Below are positions 49,830-63,005 of a stretch of 64,000 nucleotides of DNA, in pieces; the stretch's first letter is position 1; every line of letters starts with the position of its first letter. The position numbers and the translations under genes were made by a program. A model generated the notes under the pieces. The model searched no databases. It had not been told where the DNA came from and saw only the letters and a program-made list of their open reading frames with translations. The DNA lies in the NCBI GenBank assembly GCA_004154925.1, contig QJNS01000017.1:186001-250000 (forward strand), written 5' to 3'. This stretch comes from Monosporascus cannonballus (Eukaryota; Ascomycota; Sordariomycetes; Xylariales).

Positions 49830-50700
49830 TTAAGATGGCCCACCCACGGACGGGCCACCCCATCAACGGGCCGCCATTTCCCATACAAAATCAACAAAAC
49901 TGCTTGTTTATAATTAATTAACAAAAATAGATATTCAAAAACGGGCGACGTAATAATAATTAAACCTTTAAAATAATACGGTACATAAAATATAATTAAA
50001 ATATATTTATATTTATATGAAAATTATGAAGATTAAAGTTGAAAAAATAAAACGTTAATCTTTTTATATACAAATTGTATGCAAAATTTTTAAAACTAAA
50101 TAAATCACTTTATTCATAAATAAATACGGAATTAAAATAGAGAGAAATATAGGCTGTTTAGTTTGTTTATCTTTAATGACGTTTTTAAAAATTAGAAAAT
50201 TATTATTTATACAAAGAAACCATTTGTTATATAATTTATATTTTCAAATATAATATCGTTTTTTCTATATAAAATATCCTCTACTTTTACCCTGCTTTTA
50301 ATTTTTATAATATATCTTTATATTTACTAAAGACATTTTTAAAAAATAGAGGCGCTGTTAAATAGGCCTATAATGAAAATAGTTATATATATAATATCTT
50401 TTATATATCATCGATTTTAAAAAAGTAATGAATATTTTAAATATTACGAATAAAATATAGAGTAAAACGTAATATTAAATATCATAAAATTTCCAAAAAT
50501 ATTACGTAATTATACCAATTTTCAACATATTTTTCTTTTATAAAGAGCGTAAAGTTAATAACGATATTGATAGCCGCTTATTTTTCTGATTCTTATTCGA
50601 ATTTTAAAGCGTTGTTGAAAATATAGCGATTTTGACGATTTTGTATAGAACATGGCCGGCGCGTTGAGGGGTTGGCTCGTTCATGGGTTGGCCGCCTTAA
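49830..50700. mobile_element. TTAA-flanked element with about 50-bp terminal inverted repeats
   Basis: An 871-bp unit. The left end is TTAAGATGGCCCACCCACGG, continuing CGGGCCACCCC and ATCAACGGGCCGCCAT to about 49,880. The right end, read on the minus strand, is TTAAGGCGGCCAACCCATGA, continuing CGAGCCAACCCC and TCAACGCGCCGGCCAT to about 50,651. The arms align over about 50 bp with few gaps and are GC-rich. The roughly 770-bp interior is AT-rich with no open frame. TTAA at both outer ends (49,830-49,833; 50,697-50,700) is what a piggyBac-type insertion would leave, but TTAA may instead be part of the repeat. Non-autonomous. Confidence 0.7.
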
Positions 50701-50960
50701 AGATTGACATGTATGGTTAACATATTGTTGACGTACGGTTAACACTATTAAAATGAGGGTATATTGTGCTGGTCGTGGTAACGCAGTAGTTTCATGTCCT
50801 TAATCTCACGTTATCATAGCTATCTTCTTTACATAGGTTGTAGAATAGAGGTATCTGTGTTAGTTATTAAGGTCTCAGCACCTCGGAAAAACATTATTCT
50901 AGTGAGAATAACATACAGAGAGATTCTTAATTACCGTTTCCTAGAGCTTAATTCTAGCTA
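50701..50960. repeat. Little-mutated patch, possible solo LTR
   Basis: About 250 bp with near-normal composition directly right of the TTAA element. It has retrotransposon-LTR style words (TGTTGACGTACGGTTAACAC, ACATACA) and a polymerase II-like run of T-rich leader sequence. No partner copy or target duplication was recognised. Confidence 0.35.
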
Positions 50961-53900
50961 AATAATTATTATTTTCTACATTTTATATTCCTTCGTTTAC
51001 GAATTAATTTAGCTGTAATAATTATACGCCCGAAAATTTAATTACGCAAGATAATTACTGTTAAATTAATTACAATCTTTTGTTAATTTAAAGGTTTATT
51101 TCTATCAATAGATCGGATAATTTTATATTTAAAAATGTGATTGCTAAAAATCGTTTTAATTACGTTAATTTGTATTCCGTATTACGTTGTACTACATTTT
51201 GACGTGATATTTTATTTATTGACACGTTTTTAAAGATAGTTAATTTTAAAAATATATAAACGATTTTCATGTTCTAATAATATATTCTTGATATTAATAG
51301 TTGTATTAATATTAAATATTGTATAAATCATATCATATCAAGAAATTTCATATAAAGTGACAACATTTGATGAATTTTTACATATCGAAAAATAAATGCT
51401 TTAAAAATTACGAAATAAATTTTGAAAGAAATATTATTACATATTACAAATAAATTACAATGAGCTTTAAAATTCATAAAATATAATGGCAATTATATAT
51501 AAATCAAAAGAATAATAAAAACCAAACGTAGTTGAAACGTATATAGGATTTTCATAATATAGAAAAATATTACGTTTAAAAGTTTGTTAAAAGAATTAGG
51601 AAATTAATATATATTTTAGAAGTTAATTATTCTGATTACATTACGTCAAAACTATCGTATAATCTTATATCTTATTAAAATAAGTTATATAAAACTTCCT
51701 TAATAATAATAGAATAAATTTCATGCTTCTATTTATTTTAATATTTTTAATTTTTAAATTATATAATAATTCGTTTTCGATAAACCGTTTTATTAACTGC
51801 TACAATACAATGCTTTATATTCCATGAAATAAAATATATATTCCTTAATAAAAATTATATAAATTATTTGAATATAGTTATTCAAATCTTTAAGAAATTT
51901 AACAAGTAACTTTCTATTTTATATTACGAAAATAAATTAAAAAAGAAATATAAAATGTTTATAATCTTTAAAATTTAAGATAATTAAGCAATTTCAATCT
52001 AATATAATATTTCTACTTAATCTAGCTTCTTGGTTATTTAATGCACTTAATGAAGAAATTAAAAGTATTTATAATTTCTTATTTTATATAATATAAGAGA
52101 TAAAATATCTTTAAATTTAGGTTATATTTTCTAGGCTAAGTTAAATGCACAGAAATTTATTATACGATATAATTTCCACAATTAATACTATGCGCAGCAT
52201 ATTCGAATACGATAACTAGTATATCATTTTTTCGATTAGAATAGATTATCTCTTAGTCTTATAAAGCCTCACTTTAAAACCGAGTAGTTGCTGACGAGCT
52301 TCAACTAAGATGAATCTTATACTCGCTGGCTTATATTAAATAAGAAGTATTTGTAAAAACCCAGCGAATACGTTATATTTCGATATCTAGTAGTAAAAAA
52401 TCGTGATTTACAAATTAAGTCATATTAATTTTATATAAATAAAAAAGAAATCCGAAAATATTGTTTTTTAAATTGAACTAGTAAAAGAAAAACCTTTTTA
52501 AAAAGAATTAAAAATATTATAGCTTATTAATAATAATAATTCGAGTATTATTTATATATTACTAATTAATTTACAAATTCGATTGTTTTACAATTAAGTT
52601 AACAAAGATATAAATTATTATATTTTCTAATTATTTTTATTACTATTTAATTTAATCCATAATTTAAAAACAAAAGAATATAATATCTAAATCAAATCCA
52701 TTTCTTCTTCATAATTTCGTTGTTAATCCTACGAGAAAATTATAAAAATAGAAGATTTTTCTCTTTCGCTGAACAAAACTAAATAGCAAATAATTTACAA
52801 ATTATCATTCGAAATTAAGAAAAGACTTAAAATATAATATTATATTTCAATACAATATTCATAAGAAGATTTTATATCAATATTATTTTGAAAGTTTTGT
52901 TATATAAATTTAAAATCTGAAACAACTACGTAAATAACTACTTTAGGCAATGCAAAATTAATAAAATTATCATTTTAATAAAATATAGTTGTATTCCTGG
53001 TATACTGATTTTAAAATGTATCTAATTTAATTATTATTTAATCATCTGATATGTAATTATCTAAAAGCTAGTAAATAATTTAATATTTTAAATAATTACT
53101 AAAACCAAATTCAAAAGTATAAACGTAATTTCGAAATTATTTACGCTTTCGTACAAAAAGAAAGAGATTTTATAACATCTTAAATTTAAGTATTTAAAAC
53201 TTATCTCGTTAAAATTGTGCTTTAAAAATATGACAAATGTTATTATCAATATTATCTTTTGTTGAAAATATTAGAACTACCCTTATATATCCGTTTTTAA
53301 TATATTTTCGTTATAGAAATATTCATACAAAAGTACTAAACAATTCGATCGTAATACGTAAAATTATTTTAATTATTTTACGATTTTTAATACATTTATG
53401 TAATTAATACCCAATATAATCAAACTCTTTTCTTTTTTAAAATTAATTGCTTTTTTTAAAAAAAACAATGTTTCGAATCATTAAAAATAATATATAGAAA
53501 GAGTTTGTATAAAAACAATTCTTTCTTCTATTAAAGAGTTTTTAAAAAGATTCAGTAACCAAAACCAAATTTATAGAATTTCGAACATAAAATTAAAAAT
53601 AAATATTCTTAAAACCGCTTATTTTAATGTAATAAAAGCTAGAATATAATTATATAATATAAAGCTATTTACGCGCATAATATATATATCTTTAATATAA
53701 TACTGACTTATAAAGTTAATAATATTTTCGCCAATATAATGTCGCTATAATAAATATAACCACCGCGATTCTTAAACGATATTAGTTTAAAATTTCCTTA
53801 TAAAAGATACGAGCACACATATTGAAGAGATTATAATTAAAATGAAATAAGAAAAACGCCTAAAATATAACTTAAAGCTTTCATTAATTATATAACAAAA

Positions 53901-55130
53901 TATAACACTTTTAATATTTATCAAATATGCGCACTAAAATTCAATAAGCATATTCTTACGCATAACGTTATATTTAAAAAAATCTTTATTAACTTAAAAA
54001 AGACGTTTACCTTGCGTGTAAGAAAGGCCTTCGCTAATAAATTATATATTTCCAAGTACATAATTTAAAAACGTCTCTAGTTGTTATCTGTAATATGTAT
54101 AATAACTTTCAAAGTAATTACAATGTTTTAAAAACAGCAAATAATTCTAATTTCAAAGTTAAAATTTGGCTGGCGATATCCGCCTTATCACAAATGACGT
54201 CATGAACAACTGCACATTGTTAACATTTTTTAGAACAGATCTTTCGAGCCTAGCTTAGTTAATACATTATCATTGTCTTTACCTCAAATACTGAGCCTAT
54301 CAAAATTTGAAAATGAAAAGTCTTATAAACAACACTAAATTTAATTACAAAATTTTAACATCTAAAGATGTTCTTAACTTAAAAGATAAAATCTAAGAAA
54401 AACGATTAAAAAGGCTTAATTTATTAAAATATTTACGAATCATTTATAAAGAAAAGAGATTTTATAAAATCTTTTAAAAGAATACCTCAAACAAGTTTTA
54501 TATATAATTTAAATAATTTATTATTATTTGAAGTTATATTTGATGGTTTTAGAAATGGAAAATTGTCTCCTCATTAACAGAACCTATATATCGATTCGTT
54601 GAAGCGAAAAAGTAAGATAAAAAATATGCAAAAACGTTTTTAAAGAATTTAAAGCTTATAAAAATAATACGTTATTAATAAAAAATAAACTAATAACGTT
54701 TATATTGTAATTATTATAGTAATTTACGGAAATAATAAAATATATATCACTTTATGCTGAAATTTAGTAAAGATTACTTATATATTTATATTTCAAGATT
54801 ATTTCAGTGGTATTATAAACAGAAAAGCAATATTCGTAGCTTATTTTTATAAAATATAATATTCATAAAAATAAACTAAAAATTAAACCGTTTAAACTTA
54901 GAAGAATTTCAATAAATATCTTTTAGAAAGCTGCCTTGAAAAGGTAATTAAAATGGATATTAAAATATCTAAAAAGTGGAAAATATAAAAAGAGATTGTA
55001 ATTACGAAAATCAAATTTAAATTAAGCCTTTTCTACTAATTATTCATAGATAAATCCAATAAAACTAAATATTTAAAACGCGATAAATTACGTATATATA
55101 TATTAAGTAACTTTTTAAAAACGGCTTTAA
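50961..55130. other. AT-rich stretch with no gene
   Basis: More than 4 kb of AT-rich DNA. Two short patches are less mutated: 52,240-52,340, and 54,163-54,330 (which contains the palindrome TGACGTCA). Neither has an open frame or a second copy in the window. Confidence 0.55.
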
Positions 55131-55149
55131 TTATTAATATATACGTTAT

Positions 55150-55457
55150 TATGTTCGTCTCCTTCGAGCTTCGCTATCAGTTCCTTTATAAATTCTATAT
55201 TTTTCGCTATGAGGCTTTTCAAAGCTCGATCATTATTGCTTTCGTAAATAAAATCGTAATCGAAAATTAACAGCCGAAATTGATCTTTTTTGTAAAAGAT
55301 TTTCTGGATCGAAAATATCTATAATCTTAGCTGTTTTTGTAACTTTATAGAAATGGAATGCCGTAAACAAAATAGTGTCTATAAAAATTCTACCGTTATG
55401 GATAACTGGTATCGCATATTCCGAATTTCGTGGTAAAATATTTTGCTTAATAATAAC
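55150..55457 (-). pseudogene. Coding remnant of an unidentified protein
   Basis: A 74-codon stop-free stretch on the minus strand (55,457-55,236) with protein-like composition (EYAIPVIHNGRIFIDTILFT, then FHFYKVTKTAKIIDIFD). It continues after a frameshift as a helical, Glu/Lys-rich segment (LKSLIAKNIEFIKELIAKLE). There is no ATG. It begins about 70 bp from an LTR relic at 55,530 whose coding sense would also be minus. It could therefore be the start of a retroelement Gag, but it does not resemble the Gag of element 1. Confidence 0.4.
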
Positions 55458-55529
55458 TTAAAAAGCTAGTATAGTACTAAGTACTTCTCACCTAGTTATT
55501 GTACTAATATCTTCCTTATAGCCGTAAAA

Positions 55530-55640
55530 TATAACGGCTAAAAGATTTAACCAATTATTACACTTTAATCGTACGAGTTTATATTATCAAAAACTGCCGT
55601 AAAATTCTAAACAATATAATATCTTAAATCCGTTCGATAA
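55530..55640. repeat. LTR relic of the TGTGACGG family
   Basis: TATAACGGCTAAAAGATTTAACC followed by AATCGTACGAGTTTATATT is the mutated first 60-110 bp of the LTR seen at 12,827. The remainder fades into AT-rich DNA. Confidence 0.6.
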
Positions 55641-57649
55641 TATTAAAAATATTTTATACAGCGCAGTTACATTATTAGCTAATACAATTTAAATGTAAAT
55701 TTAACAAATACATATGTTTTTTCATCATTAATTTGATTTTAATTCAATTTTAAAATTATTATAATATCTTTTTAAAAATATTTTTAGTTTTATACAAGTT
55801 TACTTAAATTGGAACGCCAAGAAAAATCTAAATTACATAATTTATTTATATAAATTCGACAGTTTTTCGCGATTGGTTTTAGTTTAGATTGTAATGCTAT
55901 TTTCTTTTTTCAAATATTTTGCCCATAAAACCTTTTATGTAATAGATTTTAATTTTATTAAAGTAAGGTATATTATCACCTATATATTTTGAATTTATCT
56001 TAAATGTAAACAAAAACTTAAACTTTTAGGTTACTAACAATATTAAATTTAATGTTAAAATCATATTATATATATCGTATTTAAAGTAAATCAAGTATTA
56101 ACAAATTAAGAAATTTGTTATTAAAAGAAATATATTAAAAATTATCATATTTATAACCCTTTCGATATTTCGATTAATCCTTTTCGCTATACCATAAAAG
56201 AAAATAGTTTAAAATATAAAAAAACAGTTATTATGAAATATTGTATTAGAATTTGAATATGAAGAACAAATGATTTAATATACAAATAACGTAATATTAA
56301 TAATATTATTAACCAGTTTTGTTATTTACGATGTTAAGAATAATTCTTTATATAAGAAAACTTAAAATTATTAATCACAGACGATATTTACTAAACGAAA
56401 TAAATAAACAAAAGTACGCTAAAATTATACTTACTATAATGGCGTTACTTATTAGCCTTGTTAATTAATTCGTTTGCGATGATTTTAATAGGAGGATTAT
56501 TATTATTAATTTCAGCGTTGTTTAAAAACTCTAAATATAGGTTAGATAATTATAAGATTTTCGGTAAAGTTTTAAACATTTTCGAAATCCGTGTTCTTCT
56601 TTTTCGTATATTAAGGAATCTTTTTATTTCATATATAACTTAACGTTTTTTGCCTTTGTTTCGTTTTGTTCTATACAAATTTTAGAAATATTTATCATTA
56701 ATTTAAACAGAATAAATAAAACAGGTAATAAGAGTTAATTTTTAAACAAGATTTTAATTTATAGTTATTTTTCGATTCTGATTTCATTATTTTATGTAAA
56801 TTAATATATTTAAAATTATGTTCTTTATTGCGATTATTCGTCTTAATAGCCTTGGCAATATAGTAAATTATTATTCCTTTTTCGAATATTGAACATATTA
56901 ATTCTTTTTAGTTATTGTATTTATTTTTTTTAATTTCGTACAAATCTTAACATTATTTTATTAATACATTTACTTTAAGTACTTTAACCTAAATATTATT
57001 TTAAAATTAAGAGGGTTCTCGTATACCGCTTTATAAATATTAAACATAAAATTAAACTTAATGATTAGTAAAATTATTTTAATATTTTCGTAAATATTGA
57101 TGTTATACATTGTTGCGACCTAAGCCAAAACCGATCGCAAAGATCAGTTGGATCTATATAGATAAATTACGCAATTTAGATTTCTTTTCATATCGAAATC
57201 TAAGTAAATCCGTATAAAGTAAATTACGCGGCATAAAATTAAATTTGTAATAATAATTAAATTTAATAGAAATATAATTCGCCTATGCAACATATATAAA
57301 TATTATTTTTATACGCTTAAATAACAACGGTTTGTAATATAACTTCGTTGTTCAAAGTATTCTTAGTATTACGAAATTTAATTAAGATATTTTTTGTTCA
57401 AACGTTTATAATATTCTTGTTAATATAAACTCGAAATACTACGGTTTAATATTTGGTTAAACCTTTATTCGTTATATGTTCTAAATTTTTATTTTATAAT
57501 ACTATTAAACTTTAAATAATATAGTTTTAAACAACATATGAACTAGGACCTAAATATGCTTTATTATTAAATAATTCTAAATTCTAATTAACGTATTTGA
57601 GGAATATATTTAGCAGCTTAGAAATTAAATAACGGTTATCTTGCTTCGC
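55641..57649. other. AT-rich stretch with no gene
   Basis: Two kilobases of AT-rich DNA. One plus-strand frame at 56,458-56,640 is stop-free, but its translation is the hydrophobic, Leu/Ile-rich type expected by chance. It starts from a non-ATG codon and has no recognisable domain. Confidence 0.5.
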
Positions 57650-60200
57650 ATTATTAAATAAAGATATAAAATTAAAAAAAATTTAATTTTATAATACGAA
57701 AAAAGCATTTAAAGTTCCTGAATTAGATATAAATATATTTCAAATTTTAGGATTTGAACGAGTCTATAAACAAGATCCTTGTTATATTAATTTATCATTC
57801 GAAAGTTACTTTAGATTAATTCGAACCAGTTATAAGAGAACATCTAGAGAACGTTTAGGTTAATTAGAAAAAATTATTAAATCTCTTTTCTAATTACGTA
57901 AACTTTATGGAAAAAATAAACGCCAATTTTGAAAATTCGGAAGAAAAGTAAATAACGGCATAGAAGATTTTGCAACTGTAGTAAAAAGACTATATTTCGA
58001 AATAGCTTAGTAATGCTTAAAATTCTAATTTTAAAATAGATTAAACCGATAACTAAAACGGTAATTCTATTGACGTAATTTGTATTAAATTAAAGTATAA
58101 GCTTAAAATTAAAATTATTACGTTTTAAAATTAAAAGATTTAAATGAATAATTTACTAAAGTATTGAAAATTAATAACAAGTCATACGAAATCGGTATAG
58201 GAAAAAAAGAATAATATATTTCAAAATATATAAGCGAATTGGCTAACTAAAGAAAAACAACCAAACGTATTATTTATATCACATAGTATAACGCGAGAAA
58301 CTTAAGAATTCGGAAATATTTAGTAAAAGGACAAAAATTAAATTAAATATTACAACTATAATAAAATAAGATATTTTCGTAATATATAAAAGGAATTTCG
58401 ATAATAAAGTGTTTAGAGTCATATATTAAAAGAACGATAAATTAATATAAATTGAAAATTATTCAATAAAATAAATAAAACATTACTAAATTCGAGCTTA
58501 ATACAAATAAAGATTATTACGGCGGAAGGTCAGACGCGGAATACGAAAAGCTCAAAAGCTGGCTTAAATATTGTTTAAAAATAATAAAATATCTTAAAAA
58601 TAATTAAAGAAATATCAAGAATAAAGAAGAATTATGTACGCGAAATTTCAAACCGATATACTAAAATATACGCTATATATTATAGACGGCCTAAATGTCT
58701 AGAATATAATGAATCAAAAAATATATACTAATATAATATATGTAAATATAAGAAAAGATTTAATCCTTCTGTGTTTAATTAAAAATACTAAAATAGATAA
58801 ACAATAATATCGATACCTTTAAATTATTACCTTTTAAAATAATATAGATAAACACACAGCCTTATGAAATTAGCTTAAAAATAATGTTTGAAAAAAACCG
58901 GTTTTTATTTTTACGATTAATATAATTATTAATTTGCAAAACAGTTAATTTCGATTACCGTAAAAGTATTTTGCTAAAAAGTTATTATAAACTTGTATGT
59001 TTAGTGAATATTTATTATAAATTTTAAAAAGATTATGTATTTAAAAATTCGTATTGTTACTCGAAGAATATGAACACACGATATCGATAAAGTAGAGTAG
59101 GATAGTATAAAATAAATAAACAAATTATAACAAAATTAAAAATAATTCATAGAACTTGAAAGCGAAATGCGCCGATAAAAACGATAAAAATAATAATTTA
59201 ATAGATAATATACAAAAATATAAAGACGATTTAGCAAATTGGAAAAAGAATTTAAAAAAAGAGTTACTTATAAAAAGTTACAAAACAATGTTACTTTAAA
59301 AAATTAGAGAAGATTCCAAAAAAGGCTTTAAACGCGATAATAGGAGGCGTTAATAATTTTATTATCTTAAAAATCCGAATCAAGATATATTAAAATATCG
59401 TAATAGTATGTTATAGAACTTTAAGCCAAATTTATATTGTACTGAACGTTATTACGAAACTTGAATTATTATAGAGATATAAGTAAAAACTTTATATAGG
59501 TAAGAATAACGAAATTAAGATATCGATTATAACAAAAATGAATTAAAGACGATATTAATTATTTCAATACTTTTATTTAAGGAAAATATTCAATAGCATA
59601 TTCCGATATCGTTTTATTTAAAAATTACGATATAGTCTTGAGAGTATTATAGTTATATTAAAATAGAACTTTAATTAATAAAGATGTTAATGAAGTAAGA
59701 TTTACAAAATATAAGATTTTAATATTTGTGTCGAATATAAGAAAACATAAAAGTATAAAAATACGATAAAAGGTTTAACAGTTACAGAAATATAATATAA
59801 AAAAATGAGATATAAAAACAATATAATCTATTTTAATTATTATTAAACCAACGATTAAGAATTAAATAGCGGTTTATAATATCAACTTCAAAGTTTAAAG
59901 GATTTACTTAATATATTAATATAATATTATAGAAATAAGTAATTCTTTAGAAGAATTTAATAAGACATTAATAAAATATAACGAATAAATATATAAGATA
60001 GCTTCTTAAAAAGGGTTATTTACGAAATTTTACTTTATTTATAACCTTAATACAAGCTTGTGGAACGTAACTTGTTTATTTATAATATAATTACTTATAT
60101 ATGATTTAACGAAAACATTTTTAAAATGAAACTTGAATATTATAAGTTAATTTTTAATTTGTACAATTTACAATAGGCGTTATCGAAAACTGGTAATAGC
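57650..60200 (+). pseudogene. RIP-degraded Copia-like Gag region (element C)
   Basis: Second copy of the coding remnant at 32,823-35,300. The best-kept piece, at 58,511-58,565, reads DYYGGRSDAEYEKLKSWL without a stop. At 58,688, RPKCLEYNESKN corresponds to a zinc-knuckle start with the second Cys changed to Tyr. The N-terminal part near 57,700-57,870 (KVPELDINIF, FERVYKQDPC) is relatively open. A paired region downstream (59,260-59,640 against 34,640-35,000) confirms colinearity over about 2 kb. No RT or integrase motifs were located, and no matching LTR pair flanks it. Confidence 0.5.
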
Positions 60201-60579
60201 AAAAATAATAAAATATATAATGTTACTAAGATCTAAACCACTCGAACAACTTTTGCTAACTATGAAAATAAAGAAAAATAAAAAGTTAACTTCAAATAAT
60301 ACTATTAATAATAATATTACTACTTTAATATCAGGTTTTTAATTTCTTCAACTAGGACAAATATATACGTACGTACAGTAATTACACTTATAAGCTTAAA
60401 TACAACCGCCGGTGTAGCAAACGTATATATTTGCTATTTTTCCTTCTTTCCTTTCTTTTCTTTTACTTTCCTATCATTTTAATATTTTTACGAACAAAAC
60501 ATGTATGGCTGTATTAAACAGCGGATTTTCTATTATATAATTAACATTATTCTTACAACTTACGAATAAAGTGAAAGAT

Positions 60580-60713
60580 AATGGATAGCTGTAGACTAGA
60601 GTAAGATGATATTTGACTAGTTGCAGAGTAGATTCTAAGAAGTGAGTGTATTAGATTACGTCTATCTGGAGTCTCCTACTAGCTGCTAGATTGTTGTTTA
60701 TACTAATTTGAAT
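60580..60713. repeat. LTR-like repeat, second copy
   Basis: Matches 8,949-9,077 in order and orientation (AGATAATGGATAGCT, GTAGATTCTAAGAAGTGAGTG, GCTGCTAGAT) and is less mutated. It probably marks the remains of another Gypsy element 2 copy. It does not share the orientation expected for the neighbouring plus-sense element C. Confidence 0.5.
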
Positions 60714-61363
60714 CTTTCTTTAATACATGACCCTAGCAATGAATAAAGACTTTCATTAAAACGCGCGATATAGAAAGGTTTATAAAGAAATAAGAAAATA
60801 ACATATAATAAAATTAAAACTATATTTACATCAAGAATATTATATATTATATATTAAGCACTGTTAATAATATACACTTCTTATTAACAAATTTCGAAAT
60901 TAAGTTAAACATTCCATTTATCGTATATTTTTAAAGATTGTATGAAATATTAATATCGCAACACATAAAAAAGCGTTGAATATATTTCGAAGCCTTCTTT
61001 TATTCAAATTCTGATTTTCGAATACTTTAGTATTTAGTTTGTTAATTACAATATCTTTAAAACTAAAGTTTTATACAAACATTTCCTATTATTTCTTTTT
61101 ACACTAAATTTAATAAACAATTAGAACAAATTTATTTATACGTTTTTGAAAAATAAATAAAATATACGATTACTTGAATATAGATTTTTACTATATATTT
61201 ATATATTATACACATATTACCCTTTCTGATTTAAAATTAAATTATAAAGAATTTATATTTTAATACAGTACAATAGACTTTTTAAGGTCGCATTATTAGA
61301 ATCAATATAAATAATGATTTTCTATGATATAGTATATCTACTTATAATTTAACTTGAATTTTG

Positions 61364-61504
61364 TTACGAGTTGATCCACCGTAAGAGCTCTAGTATATAT
61401 GCAGCTATAAACACTAGAATGATTGCCACAATTGCAATTATTCCATCAATCTTTTGCTCTAGTAGCGTAGTAGTATAAGGTGCAACTCTAACAAATTTAG
61501 TTTT
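61364..61504 (-). pseudogene. C-terminal fragment of a single-pass membrane protein
   Basis: Forty-six codons ending in TAA, in a patch that is nearly free of RIP-type change. The translation has a strong transmembrane helix (IIAIVAIILVFIAAYILELL) and a short tail, RWINS. There is no ATG, and a TAA lies just upstream. The word TTAG|AG immediately before the coding part could be a 3' splice site, so this may be the last exon of a gene whose other exons are lost or unreadable. Family unknown. Confidence 0.35.
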
Positions 61505-61650
61505 TTAAATTTATAATAATCATGTTATAATATTTTAAAAACCATAGAAATGTAATAATTATAATAAAATCTTAAAGAGCTAACATTAATATAAAACGCA
61601 AAATATATATTAATACGATAATAAATATAAATATTACTAAAATATAGAGA

Positions 61651-61750
61651 GATATAAAAGAATATAAAAGAATATAAAAGAATATAAAAGAATATAAAAG
61701 AATATAAAAGAATATAAAAGAATATAAAAGAATATAAAAGAATATAAATG
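61651..61750. repeat. 10-bp minisatellite, ten copies
   Basis: Eight perfect tandem copies of AATATAAAAG (61,661-61,740) with one imperfect copy on each side (GATATAAAAG and AATATAAATG). The uniformity implies recent slippage or unequal exchange after the region was mutated. Confidence 0.95.
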
Positions 61751-62264
61751 AATATTTTAAAAAATATGTTATTTAAAATATTTCAACATATTTCAGTTCT
61801 CAACAACAAGGTGGGAATATGTAATTTGTTTTTAAATATATATATATATATAGCTGTTTATTTTAAAATATTTTAAACCAAGTATAAAATAATCAAGTTT
61901 CGTAGTACTTTATATATTGTATAAAATATGAAAATGCAAGAATAAATTAGTATATACTATTTATAAAAAACCTTTCAATTCAGTTATGATTTGAAGTTGT
62001 ATAGTAATTATATTATTTGACTTTAATATATATTGCTTTGGTTTAATCTTTATACGTATTTCTCTTAATACTTTTGTACATAATCTCTGCTTATAATAGT
62101 TAATTACGTAATATATATACCTTAAATTAATACAGAATGTAGCACTTTTATACTGGCAAAACTCTTTTTATTTTACTCTTTTTTGTTATTTTATTATTAT
62201 TTTTTCAATATCTTGTATTTTAATACAACTCCGTATATATTTCGAAGATCATGTATTAGATAGA

Positions 62265-62345
62265 GATATAAGCTAATAGATAAGTCGACTGCTAGTCGAT
62301 TCCCTGCTGTAGTTCCGTAGGAGCTATATTCATACATAAAGTAAA
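62265..62345. repeat. LTR-like repeat end, third copy
   Basis: AAGTCGACTGCTAGTCGATT and GGAGCTATATTCATA resemble the right end of the repeat at 9,075-9,140 (GTCGGTGGCTGATCGG; GGGGCTATATTCTTA). Short and diverged. Confidence 0.35.
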
Positions 62346-62689
62346 ATAAGTAAACAAATATAATTTATAGTAAAGCAAAACATAACTATAAAAACCGGTA
62401 TTAAAAGCGCGATAAATAATCAGGCCAAAATAAAATTAATTAATGGTTAATAAGAAAAGAGTAGACAAATTAGAAAAGCACGTATATCGGAATATAAGTA
62501 CAGTGTAAAATAGTACGCTAATAAAAATTATTTAAGGTAATGTCGAAATGTTTGCCAATATTGCGACTCGTAAATACAAAACGTAAATATTTTAAATAAA
62601 ATCCGGCATAGAATACGTTACGTACCAGATGTGTACGTTAGCAGTTAATCGTTAAAATAAACTTGTAATCGAAATAAAAGGCAAAGGAA

Positions 62690-62883
62690 GTAGAGGCACG
62701 ACAAAACATAAACGCGGGCGTAACCGTAATCGTAATAAGTACAAACGCGGAAATAGGCATAGGTGTAAACGCGGGCGTAACGAGCGTAAAAATCGAAATA
62801 CATGCGAACGCGGTTATTATTATTACAGCGGTAATTACGATAACGCCGGCGTCGGCAATTACGATAACAGTATTAATACCTTA
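62690..62883 (+). pseudogene. Arg/Gly/Asn-rich Gag-like tail
   Basis: The plus-strand frame from about 62,672 is stop-free and reads KGKGSRGTTKHKRGRNRNRN, then KRGNRH, KRGRNERKN, then GYYYYSGNYDNAGVGNYDNS. RG/RN-rich tails of this kind are nucleic-acid-binding ends of retroelement Gag proteins. Asn in place of Gly or Asp fits G-to-A mutation. The internal DNA repeat CGCGGGCGTAAC occurs twice. It abuts an LTR relic at 62,882. Confidence 0.4.
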
Positions 62884-63005
62884 TAACGGCTCGGAGAGTT
62901 AACTAATTACTAGGCCTTAATTACACGAGTTTATATTAAGAGAAATATTGTTAGAAATTACATAATTAAAAATTTGGATTACGGTTCGTAATACCATATA
63001 TATTT
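62882..63005. repeat. LTR relic of the TGTGACGG family
   Basis: TATAACGGCTCGGAGAGTTAAC, then AATTACTAGGCCTTAATTACACGAGTTTATATT follows the same order as the LTR start at 12,827, and GGTTCGTAATACC matches the CGTCTCGTAAT segment. Heavily mutated after that. Confidence 0.55.

Noticed and set aside
61651..61750. CRISPR-like array
   Set aside because: The repeats are contiguous 10-mers with no spacers; it is a minisatellite.
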